Assembly: GCA_002477185.1 (NCBI GenBank)
Contig: DLOI01000116.1
Location: forward strand, 983-6,886
Length of the DNA stretch: 5,904 nt
Reading direction: 5' to 3'
Source of the DNA: Alphaproteobacteria bacterium UBA7488
GTDB lineage: Bacteria; Pseudomonadota; Alphaproteobacteria; CAAHEQ01; UBA3637
The translations under genes were made by a program, and so were the position numbers. The notes under the pieces were generated by a model. It was not told where the DNA came from and did not search any database. It saw only the letters and a list, made by a program, of their open reading frames with translations. Positions 1 through 5,179 of the stretch are shown one piece after another. Each line of letters opens with the position of its first letter. Position 1 is the stretch's first letter.

Positions 1-70
1 CCACCGCCAAAATCGGCAAAGCCCACACGAACCCCGTCAACATTAAACATACGATTATTTTCGCCTTCAT
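1..70 (-). CDS. 5' end of an exported or membrane-anchored protein gene (partial)
   Basis: Only the first 23 codons are inside the window; the gene runs off the left edge. The peptide reads MKAKIIVCLM, then a hydrophobic stretch LTGFVWALPILAV. Two lysines followed by about 19 apolar residues are typical of a Sec signal peptide or an N-terminal anchor. No lipobox is evident and no cleavage site can be fixed. The ATG at 70-68 is preceded by AAGGGG (81-76) at a 5-base distance, a good ribosome binding site that starts right after the stop codon of the kinase gene. The 11-base gap suggests co-transcription and possibly translational coupling with the kinase. The function cannot be told from this fragment; an envelope partner of the kinase is only a guess from position. 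Confidence 0.7.
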   Translation of the reverse strand, partial: MKAKIIVCLMLTGFVWALPILAV

Positions 71-81
71 TTTTTCCCCTT

Positions 82-2148
82 TTATTTTTCCCGCACACGT
101 TCGGCCGGAAACAACATATAAAATGAAGTACCGCTGCCTTCTTCGCTTTCCAACCAAACGCGCCCTTGATGCATTTCAACCAATTTTTTAATTAGCCCCA
201 GCCCCAATCCGCTGCCGGTATGTTCGCGCGTCATGACGTTTTCAACCTGGGTAAACGGTTGGAACAAATTATCGATTTTATCGGTCGGGATACCAATACC
301 ATCATCTTTGACCAATATAATCATTTCATGCGCCGGCGTCAAACTGACTTCAATGTCAATATGCCCATTTTCATGCGTAAACTTAATTGCATTTGATAAA
401 ACGTTTAACAAGGCTTGTTTCAACGCACGCGTATCAACGTTCAATTTCCAAGTTGCCTCTTGTGGTTTAACCCGGATAAAACGTTTATCGCCACCCGGGT
501 ACTTCGATATAATTGACACAATATCGTCAATAATCGGCAAAACGGGTGCAACTTCTTCGGACAAATTATATTTGCCCGCTTCGGCTTTCGATATATCAAG
601 CACGTCATTAATCAACGACAACAAATGTTTCCCGCTGGATGAAATATAACCGATGTATTGTTTGTACTGTTTGTTTTCAATCGGTCCGAATGTTTCGCTT
701 TCCATCGCTTCGGAAAACCCTAAAATGGCATTCAGCGGCGTGCGCAGTTCATGGCTGATATTCGCCAAAAATTCGGTTTTTGATTTATTGGCTTTTTCGG
801 CTGCATCCCTTGCCATAACTAAATCGCTGACCATCGCATTAACATCGTCGGCTTGTTTTTGCAAAGCTTTTTTATTGCTTTGCAATTCATGGATTTTATT
901 GCGCAAACGGTCCTCATATTGGCGAATTGCTTCTCGCGCACGACGGCGCATCCGAATATTGGCCAAGTTTTTGCAAATTTCGGTGTTCAGCTGTAAAATA
1001 CGAAAAATCAAACTGTCCGAAAAGGCGCCGACTTCATATCCGTATAAACTGACAACCCCTTCAATTTTATTGTCAATGATAATCGGAAACGCAAACGTCG
1101 CCTTAACGGGCAACTTGCCGTTTCTTTTAAAATACTTTTGATAATACGGCTTGCTTTCAATATCGTTATAAATACAAGCCTTCCTTGTTTTGAGTGCCTT
1201 TATAATCGCCGAATTTTGAATGTCGGGATTATCTACATCGGTGCGTAACCACCGATTGGGGAAATCCGCATCTTCACCGGCTGTAAAGACGAATTCGATA
1301 TGATTATCTTCCACCCTTAAATAAAAAGCCGTTTTAATGCCGTATATGCCGATAATTTCATCAAGCAGCTGGCTGAGTATATTTTCATCGGACGAATTAT
1401 TCTCTTCGGCCGTATGCAAAATTGACATCGCCCGAAACACCGTTTGGTAATAAGTTTCCAATTCAATATTTTTTATAGTCGCCGCGGAATCCAATACAAA
1501 CCAAATCACGCCTTTGTCGGGCATTTTCGGCGTCAGGCAGTACGCCGACAAGTGGACATAAATTTTTTCCCCTTTACGCGTTTCAAAAAAAGTTTCCGTT
1601 TTGTAAAAGCCAAACTTTTTTAAATCACGCCATGCTTTTTTTTCATATTTAAGCATCTCGGCACCGGAAATAAAAGCCTCTTCGAACCGACTTGGAAAAT
1701 CATGCCTGTTCAATTTTTTTAAAAACCGTTGAACCCTTTCGTTACAATCCAAAATTTCGGACTTTTCGGTTATAAAAATCCCCATCGGCGCCAAATCCAG
1801 CAAAGAACGCGTTTTTTTAATCTTTTCACTTAAAATCTGCTTGGACATATTCAATTCATAGGTGCGTTCGGCCAACAAAAATTCAATATCTTGTTTTCGA
1901 TATAACGCCGCAATGCGCACCAGAGACATCAACACAATAGCCAATAAAATCGAAATTGCATAAATAAACATGCTGTAGGTATACGATTCGGCAAAAAAGG
2001 CCAACAACGTTTTATTGCTTTTGGCTAAATGATAAGTACCAACATAGGCTATGAACAACGATATAGCGTATAGAACCGCCAAAATCGACAATGCCATTAA
2101 CCAATTGCGGTTGCGTTTAATGTGTTTTTTGAGCATCTGCCCCAACAT
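82..2148 (-). CDS. Membrane-bound hybrid-sensor histidine kinase, PAS-GAF-HisKA-HATPase, PleC/DivJ-like
   Basis: The product is a 688-residue two-component sensor kinase of the inner membrane that should autophosphorylate on His and pass the phosphate to a response regulator. Visible parts: two membrane segments (about residues 16-37 and 58-80) with a short loop between; a PAS-like domain (about 112-225, starting LLDLAPMGIFITEKSEIL); a GAF-like domain (about 235-400); a charged coiled coil (400-457); HisKA with H466 in the H-box SHELRTPLNA; and the ATPase domain with N586 (N box, LLNVLSNAIKF), D615 of the DxGxG box, F629 and F632, and the G2 box GSGLGLGL (645-652). All catalytic motifs look intact, and there is no receiver domain. 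The dimerisation helix with FGPI and LLSLINDVLDISKAEAGK resembles alphaproteobacterial PleC/DivJ kinases, which act on DivK-type regulators; assigning that role here is inference. The start at 2148 is supported by AAGGAGAGG (2163-2155) six bases upstream. No response regulator gene is adjacent. I found no convincing promoter for it between 2164 and 2290. Confidence 0.93.
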   Translation of the reverse strand: MLGQMLKKHIKRNRNWLMALSILAVLYAISLFIAYVGTYHLAKSNKTLLAFFAESYTYSMFIYAISILLAIVLMSLVRIAALYRKQDIEFLLAERTYELNMSKQILSEKIKKTRSLLDLAPMGIFITEKSEILDCNERVQRFLKKLNRHDFPSRFEEAFISGAEMLKYEKKAWRDLKKFGFYKTETFFETRKGEKIYVHLSAYCLTPKMPDKGVIWFVLDSAATIKNIELETYYQTVFRAMSILHTAEENNSSDENILSQLLDEIIGIYGIKTAFYLRVEDNHIEFVFTAGEDADFPNRWLRTDVDNPDIQNSAIIKALKTRKACIYNDIESKPYYQKYFKRNGKLPVKATFAFPIIIDNKIEGVVSLYGYEVGAFSDSLIFRILQLNTEICKNLANIRMRRRAREAIRQYEDRLRNKIHELQSNKKALQKQADDVNAMVSDLVMARDAAEKANKSKTEFLANISHELRTPLNAILGFSEAMESETFGPIENKQYKQYIGYISSSGKHLLSLINDVLDISKAEAGKYNLSEEVAPVLPIIDDIVSIISKYPGGDKRFIRVKPQEATWKLNVDTRALKQALLNVLSNAIKFTHENGHIDIEVSLTPAHEMIILVKDDGIGIPTDKIDNLFQPFTQVENVMTREHTGSGLGLGLIKKLVEMHQGRVWLESEEGSGTSFYMLFPAERVREK

Positions 2149-2229
2149 CTCAAACCTCTCCTTAAAAGCTTGATATAGTTTAAGGATAATTCAAAAATGC
2201 ATAAAATGAAATGAAAAAAAGTTTTTTTA

Positions 2230-2257
2230 TTGATTTTTTTGTTTAAATGCGTATACT
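2230..2257 (+). promoter_or_regulatory. Sigma-70-type promoter for the leader/tRNA-Ser unit
   Basis: TTGATT (2230-2235) and TATACT (2252-2257) are separated by 16 bases, and a run of T and A tracts (2213-2240) lies over and upstream of the -35, as in promoters with AT-rich upstream elements. A start near 2264 would give a roughly 220-nucleotide structured leader before tRNA-Ser. It lies in the divergent region between the kinase and the tRNA. Judged by eye from consensus only. Confidence 0.45.
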
Positions 2258-2329
2258 GTCAATTAAACTTGAATGAACCAATTAAATATTTCAAGCCGAG
2301 ATATTTTATTTCTGTAGCTGAAATGTTTA

Positions 2330-2448
2330 AGAGATGGCCTAAGGCGGCCTGTTGCGTCTGACTTAAGCCGCTTCAAGCTCAGCGAGGGGCAATGCCCCGA
2401 GGACAAATCAGATGTTTGATGCAATCAAACCATATCTGATTGAGAGAT
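2330..2448 (+). other. tRNA-Ser-like sequence with a 41-base insertion in the anticodon loop
   Basis: Three blocks match the intact tRNA-Ser in the same order: AGAGATGGC (2330-2338, as in 2489-2497), TGCGTCTGACT (2353-2363, as in 2511-2521) and AAATCAGAT (2405-2413, as in 2524-2532). The first two keep nearly the same spacing (14 versus 13 bases). Between the second and third the tRNA has only CG, the first two anticodon bases, while here there are 41 bases (2364-2404) that include the GGGGC-AAT-GCCCC hairpin. A 7-pair hairpin with a GCA loop (2414-2430) sits where the long variable arm should be, and a weak 4-pair stem with a 7-base loop (2434-2448) sits where the T arm should be. There is no TTCGA loop and no matching 3' acceptor strand, so it cannot be a working tRNA. 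It may be a decayed partial duplicate or a tRNA-mimicking part of the RNA above. Confidence 0.45.
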
Positions 2449-2449
2449 T

Positions 2450-2455
2450 TATGAT
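2450..2455 (+). promoter_or_regulatory. Possible -10 element close to tRNA-Ser
   Basis: TATGAT lies 32 bases before the tRNA and is followed by a G-rich stretch (AGGGG), as in many stable-RNA promoters. The surrounding TTTATGATAG also occurs in the methyltransferase promoter (3463-3472). No acceptable -35 is seen at 16-18 bases, so this is weak. Confidence 0.2.
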
Positions 2456-2486
2456 AGGGGTGCAATGCGCCTGCGGTCAATAATGT

Positions 2487-2577
2487 GGAGAGATGGCAGA
2501 GCTGGTCGAATGCGTCTGACTCGAAATCAGATATACTCGTAAGGGTATCGGGGGTTCGAATCCCTCTCTCTCCGCCA
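2487..2577 (+). tRNA. tRNA-Ser (anticodon CGA, reads UCG)
   Basis: A complete class II tRNA folds by eye. The acceptor GGAGAGA (2487-2493) pairs with TCTCTCC (2567-2573), with discriminator G2574 and an encoded CCA (2575-2577). The D stem GCA pairs with TGC. The anticodon stem TCTGA/TCAGA (2515-2519/2527-2531) encloses loop CTCGAAA with anticodon CGA at 2522-2524. A long variable arm ATACTC/GGGTAT (2533-2548) is typical of tRNA-Ser, and the T arm has the loop TTCGAAT (2555-2561). It is followed closely by a terminator, so it is the last gene of its transcript. Confidence 0.97.
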
Positions 2578-2582
2578 TTTAT

Positions 2583-2611
2583 AAAAAGACACTCTTTATG
2601 AGTGTTTTTTT
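2583..2611 (+). terminator. Rho-independent terminator of tRNA-Ser
   Basis: ACACTC (2589-2594) and GAGTGT (2600-2605) form a stem around loop TTTAT, followed by a T run (2605-2611). The preceding A run and G2588 can extend the stem to about 12 pairs. It begins just after the tRNA CCA end. Confidence 0.85.
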
Positions 2612-2716
2612 ATAAAGGATGCAGAGCGGCGGATTTGAAGTCCTCCAAAAAGGGGTATTAGATTTATCAATTCTTTATTAATTTTCTCCCATATAACAAA
2701 TGTTAAGGAATACAAG

Positions 2717-3373
2717 ATGTTTAAAAATATAATTTTTGATGTGGATGGCGTGTTGGTTGACTGTGACCAATGCTATTTAAGTTTCTTAAAAAACACGTAT
2801 GAAGACTTTAAAGATATAACCGATGAGGATTTACCGACCTTATTTCCAATCAGCCCTGACAATGGCGCTATAAAACTCCCACCAAATTTTTCGGAAGATT
2901 TTAAAAAGAGTCCCTATTACTTTTATAGACCTTTATTTGAAGATACAATGACTGTACTGACTTCTTTAAAGAAAAAAGGGTTTAAACTTTTTACCTTAAG
3001 CGCCGCCAGAGACCCTCAAAAAAAACTGAAATGGATTGAAAAAACATTTACAGGCCTGTTTGATGCATTTGAATTTTCTCCTTCCGGGCAACCCAAAAAT
3101 GGTGCCCTTAAGGATTTGCTGGAAAAACACTCTTTGAATAAAGAAGAAACGATTTTTATTGAAGATAGATTTCAAAACATCAGAGCTGGCATCAATGTGG
3201 GTTTACGCACAGTTAGAATGCAACCGAAACATAGTCTTCCTTTACCAAACGAACTGAGCCATATAAAATCTTTAAAGAATTTAACAGAATTTGAAAAATA
3301 TGTGGAAGAGCTTATTGCACATGATTCGTTAAGATTAGCTAATTTCAGAGCCACTTGTGCAAAATCATTATAA
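2717..3373 (+). CDS. HAD-superfamily hydrolase (phosphoglycolate phosphatase/beta-phosphoglucomutase-like)
   Basis: This 218-residue soluble protein is of the usual size for a HAD phosphatase with a small helical cap. Motif I is FDVDGVLVD, with nucleophile D8 and acid/base D10. Residues 18-75 form the likely C1 cap. Motif II is FTLSAA (T93 or S95). A lysine suited to motif III is K127, and motif IV is IEDRFQNIRAG (E149, D150). The catalytic set is complete; the substrate cannot be told. The start has AAGGAA (2705-2710) six bases before the ATG. The gene sits directly behind tRNA-Ser and its terminator. Its base and codon use is unlike its neighbours: sampled 60-base lines are about 25-42% GC, and 7 of 8 arginines are AGA, a codon absent from the three genes that follow. 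This suggests horizontal acquisition, although no integrase or att repeat is seen. No terminator hairpin was found after it. Confidence 0.88.
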   Translation: MFKNIIFDVDGVLVDCDQCYLSFLKNTYEDFKDITDEDLPTLFPISPDNGAIKLPPNFSEDFKKSPYYFYRPLFEDTMTVLTSLKKKGFKLFTLSAARDPQKKLKWIEKTFTGLFDAFEFSPSGQPKNGALKDLLEKHSLNKEETIFIEDRFQNIRAGINVGLRTVRMQPKHSLPLPNELSHIKSLKNLTEFEKYVEELIAHDSLRLANFRATCAKSL

Positions 3374-3442
3374 CTTTTATGTTTTCAAATAATCAACTCA
3401 TCGCCCTTAAGTAATTTCCCAAAAAAATGGTTGAATCATTTC

Positions 3443-3470
3443 TTGATATCTTGCAAAATTTTTTTATGAT
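3443..3470 (+). promoter_or_regulatory. Sigma-70-type promoter of the methyltransferase gene
   Basis: TTGATA (3443-3448) and TATGAT (3465-3470) are spaced by 16 bases with an AT-rich spacer; each hexamer differs from consensus by one base. Transcription would start near 3477, about 26 bases before the ATG at 3503. Confidence 0.6.
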
Positions 3471-3502
3471 AGTAATCTATAAAAAAGGACAATGGCAAGG
3501 CG

Positions 3503-4048
3503 ATGCAAAACAACCCTTTCGGCAAAGAAGTTTCAACGTTATTGAAAACTTGGCAACATACTTTTACGAATGCAAAAAATGCATTGGATGCGGGTTGCGC
3601 CCACGGTTCGAATGCTAAATTTTTGGCTTCTTTCGGCATACAAGTCGACGCAGTGGACATCAAATTGCCGCCCCACGAAGTTAACACGCAAATTAATTAT
3701 ATCCAATCGGACATATTAACCTTTGCCTTTGATAAAAAATATGATGTGATTTTAGCATTAAACGTCCTGCAATTTTTAACGGCAAAAGATAAATATAAAA
3801 TCATGGATTGCTTTATAAAATCCTTGTCCCAAGGCGGTGTGATTTTTATACGCAGTTTTACTCAAAAAGACCCGAGTTTTAACAACAGCAAAATTATTAA
3901 AAGCCATTTTGCTCAAGATGAATTACGCCGGTGGGCTCAAAACAACCGCCTGAAAATTATTGCGTATGATGAAAAAGTCATTAACGATTGCCATGAACCA
4001 ATCGGCAAACATCAACATGGATTAGTATCCTTGGTTGCACAAAAGTAA
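3503..4048 (+). CDS. Class I SAM-dependent methyltransferase (TehB-like fold)
   Basis: A 181-residue cytoplasmic protein with a compact Rossmann-type methyltransferase core. Motif I is ALDAGCAHGSNAKFLASFG (residues 27-45), where D29-x-G31-x-x-x-G35 binds SAM. The acid at the end of strand 2 is D52 (VDAVDIK). SDIL (69-72) follows strand 3, DVILALNVLQFL (81-92) is the motif IV region, and GGVIFIRSF (111-119) is strand 5. The C-terminal part (residues 125-181) is short. The order and spacing resemble TehB/Methyltransf_11-type proteins, but the substrate is unknown and a tellurite role should not be assumed. The start is the first ATG after an in-frame stop at 3473. Its ribosome site is unusual: AAGG ends only 2 bases before the ATG, and AAAGGA (3484-3489) is 13 bases away. 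It has its own promoter at 3443-3470, so it is probably transcribed independently of the HAD gene. Confidence 0.85.
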   Translation: MQNNPFGKEVSTLLKTWQHTFTNAKNALDAGCAHGSNAKFLASFGIQVDAVDIKLPPHEVNTQINYIQSDILTFAFDKKYDVILALNVLQFLTAKDKYKIMDCFIKSLSQGGVIFIRSFTQKDPSFNNSKIIKSHFAQDELRRWAQNNRLKIIAYDEKVINDCHEPIGKHQHGLVSLVAQK

Positions 4049-4117
4049 CAACATTCTATGCTTCATTTTGTGGGTTGTTATCGGATTATATTTATGTTAA
4101 GTTTTTTATTATTCACG

Positions 4118-4131
4118 GTCAAATTTTTGAC
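4118..4131 (+). repeat. Small inverted repeat between methyltransferase and phosphoesterase
   Basis: GTCAAA-TT-TTTGAC is a perfect 6-base dyad followed by GTTTTTATC. It may be a weak terminator for the methyltransferase transcript (a 5-pair stem with a 4-base loop is possible) or an operator for the next gene. The stem is short and AT-rich, so the role is uncertain. Confidence 0.25.
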
Positions 4132-4170
4132 GTTTTTATCTTTAACCCCCTTTTTAAACCCGGAGTTTTC

Positions 4171-4977
4171 ATGCGCGCTTTAATGATTAATATAATAAAA
4201 CTGGGACTGATTGTCGGCCCTGTCCTTTTGGTTTGGGCTGTTTTTGTCGAACCTAATCTGTTGGAAGTTAAAAAATACAAAATGTCCGCCAAAGGCCTTC
4301 AAGGGATTAAAATCGTATTCTTGTCCGACTTGCATTTAGCCCCTTCACACGGCAAAAAGCTTCAAAAAATCGTCGCGGCGGTCAACGGACAAAAACCCGA
4401 TATTATCTTGCTTGGCGGCGACTATGTCAAAGGCCATAAAGGTTCGACCTCAAGGAAAGCCTCCGACATAGCGGCGGGACTGTCGCATTTAAAAGCTAAA
4501 CACGGCGTTTATGCGGTACTGGGCAATCATGACGGATGGTACAACGCGCAAAGCATTGAACAAGAATTTTCAAAACAAAATATACGCGTTTTAAAAAACA
4601 AAAATATCGCCGTTACGATAAAGGACACCTCCTTTTATCTTGTCGGGCTTGAAGATTATTATACCGGCAAACCCGACATGGTATCAGCCTTAAAAGAGAC
4701 AAAAAATCCCGTGATAGTGTTATCGCATTCTCCCGATGTGTTTCCCGATGTGCCGCCAAGCGTTGATTTGACATTAGCCGGGCATACGCACGGCGGCCAA
4801 GTCAAATTGCCGTTTTGGGGCGCCATTTTAACGTCGTCCATTTACGGCACAAAATATGCCGAAGGATTCATTGAACAAGGCGGCAAAAAAATGATTGTGA
4901 CCAAAGGCGTCGGTACCAGTTTACTCCCTATAAGGTTTAACTGCCGCCCTGAAATCGTTGTGATTGAATTCGAATAA
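4171..4977 (+). CDS. Membrane-anchored metallophosphoesterase, YaeI/YkuE-type
   Basis: The protein has 268 residues, close to the usual size of this calcineurin-like phosphoesterase family. An N-terminal hydrophobic segment (about residues 8-26, IIKLGLIVGPVLLVWAVFV) should anchor it in the inner membrane. The two-metal site is complete: D53 and H55 (SDLHL), D84 (LGGDYV), N119 and H120 (GNHD), H186 (SHSPD), and H205 and H207 (GHTHGGQ). The C-terminal part, KGVGTSLLPIRFNCRPEI, is typical of the family. YaeI and YkuE are phosphodiesterases, and the related chlamydial LpxG hydrolyses UDP-2,3-diacylglucosamine, so a lipid A or phospholipid-related substrate is possible but unproven. The ATG at 4171 is chosen because GGAG (4162-4165) precedes it by 5 bases and the membrane segment starts right there; a longer reading from TTG 4075 has no ribosome site. 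A second, diverged copy of its last 17 codons follows the stop. Confidence 0.92.
   Translation: MRALMINIIKLGLIVGPVLLVWAVFVEPNLLEVKKYKMSAKGLQGIKIVFLSDLHLAPSHGKKLQKIVAAVNGQKPDIILLGGDYVKGHKGSTSRKASDIAAGLSHLKAKHGVYAVLGNHDGWYNAQSIEQEFSKQNIRVLKNKNIAVTIKDTSFYLVGLEDYYTGKPDMVSALKETKNPVIVLSHSPDVFPDVPPSVDLTLAGHTHGGQVKLPFWGAILTSSIYGTKYAEGFIEQGGKKMIVTKGVGTSLLPIRFNCRPEIVVIEFE
4930..4947 (+). repeat. 18-base direct repeat, copy 1
   Basis: ATAAGGTTTAACTGCCGC inside the phosphoesterase gene, where it encodes I-R-F-N-C-R. An exact copy starts 44 bases downstream. The pair brackets the gene end and marks the junction of the tail duplication. Confidence 0.95.
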
Positions 4978-4991
4978 GGTTTAACTGCCGC
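4974..4991 (+). repeat. 18-base direct repeat, copy 2
   Basis: An exact copy of the sequence at 4930-4947, spanning the stop codon of the phosphoesterase and the first 14 bases after it. Its last part is read in a different register in the tail remnant, where CTG-CCG-C begins the codons for L-P-L. Confidence 0.95.
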
Positions 4992-5038
4992 TTCGTTTTA
5001 ATTGTCGTCCCGAAATTGTTGTCATAGAATTTGAATAA
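4985..5038 (+). pseudogene. Remnant of a second metallophosphoesterase C-terminus
   Basis: Read from 4985, the bases encode LPLRFNCRPEIVVIEFE and then TAA. This aligns with the last 17 residues of the intact gene (LPIRFNCRPEIVVIEFE), with one I-to-L change. Of the final 14 codons, all 14 give the same residue but 9 use a different codon (for example AGG/CGT for Arg, TGC/TGT for Cys, ATT/ATA for Ile). Such a pattern needs a period of selection on the protein, so this was once the end of a working gene: a paralogue or a diverged allele of the neighbour. It has no start and is cut off on the left by an in-frame stop at 4982. Confidence 0.85.
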
Positions 5039-5101
5039 AAATACCGTTTAATCAATCTATATTTTTTTGCATAATGCTCCATCAGGTTCTTTACAAATAC
5101 A

Positions 5102-5136
5102 TTGATATTTGATATAACAGGCGCATAAAATAATAT
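5102..5136 (+). promoter_or_regulatory. Overlapping promoter candidates for the mechanosensitive channel gene
   Basis: Two sets of hexamers overlap: TTGATA (5102-5107) with TAAAAT (5126-5131), 18-base spacing, and TTGATA (5109-5114) with TAATAT (5131-5136), 16-base spacing. Both lie 40-55 bases before the start codon, and no other gene start is nearby. Confidence 0.5.
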
Positions 5137-5141
5137 TGTAA

Positions 5142-5153
5142 GCCATTAATGGC
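5142..5153 (+). promoter_or_regulatory. 12-base palindrome at the predicted transcription start, possible operator
   Basis: GCCATTAATGGC is a perfect palindrome located just downstream of the predicted -10 elements and 26 bases before the channel's ATG. Its position would suit a repressor that blocks initiation. I do not recognise it as the site of a known regulator. Confidence 0.35.
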
Positions 5154-5179
5154 AGCATTTAACTAAAGGAAGAAATCTT

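Larger units (their letters stand above)
2264..2480 (+). ncRNA. Putative structured RNA upstream of tRNA-Ser
   Basis: No plausible protein gene lies here, but several strong stem-loops follow one another. SL1: TTAAATATTTC (2282-2292) plus AGC (2294-2296) pairs with GCTGAAATGTTTAA (2317-2330), 14 pairs with one bulged A and one G-U. SL2: AAG-CGGC (2341-2348, one bulged G) pairs with GCCGCTT (2367-2373); a competing GGCC/GGCC pairing (2336-2339 with 2346-2349) exists. SL3: GGGGC-AAT-GCCCC (2386-2398). SL4: AATCAGAT and GTTTGAT (2406-2420) pair with ATCAAAC (2424-2430) and ATCTGATT (2434-2441). SL5: GGTGC-AAT-GCGCC (2459-2471). Together with a promoter at 2230-2257 this suggests a small RNA or a processed leader of the tRNA. 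I do not recognise it as SRP RNA, tmRNA, 6S, RNase P or a known riboswitch. Ends are approximate. Confidence 0.4.

Noticed and set aside
233..1141. Two plus-strand open frames of 138 and 162 codons opposite the kinase gene.
   Set aside because: They lie antisense within the conserved catalytic and GAF parts of the kinase, have no family motifs and no convincing ribosome sites.
2323..2361. A 12-codon frame MFKRWPKAACCV followed by TGA, which could look like a Cys-rich or Trp leader peptide.
   Set aside because: There is no ribosome binding site, its start lies inside the long SL1 stem, and no amino acid biosynthesis gene follows. The frame also overlaps the tRNA-Ser-like sequence.
2629..2643. 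GGATTTGAAGTCC downstream of the terminator, which resembles a T arm and might be an att copy of the tRNA 3' end.
   Set aside because: The match to the real T arm is poor, there is no TTCGA, no acceptor strand follows, and no other copy of the tRNA 3' end was found up to 3500.
3427..3687. Short frames on both strands over the methyltransferase 5' end (63 and 83 codons).
   Set aside because: They overlap the methyltransferase motif I region, contain no recognisable domain, and the plus-strand one spans the promoter.
3503..4048. Naming the methyltransferase tehB (tellurite resistance).
   Set aside because: Only the general SAM-binding fold is visible, and nothing in the sequence or neighbours supports tellurite resistance.
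4075..4170. A 32-residue N-terminal extension of the metallophosphoesterase starting at TTG 4075.
   Set aside because: It has no ribosome site and crosses an inverted repeat, while ATG 4171 has GGAG at good spacing just before the membrane anchor.
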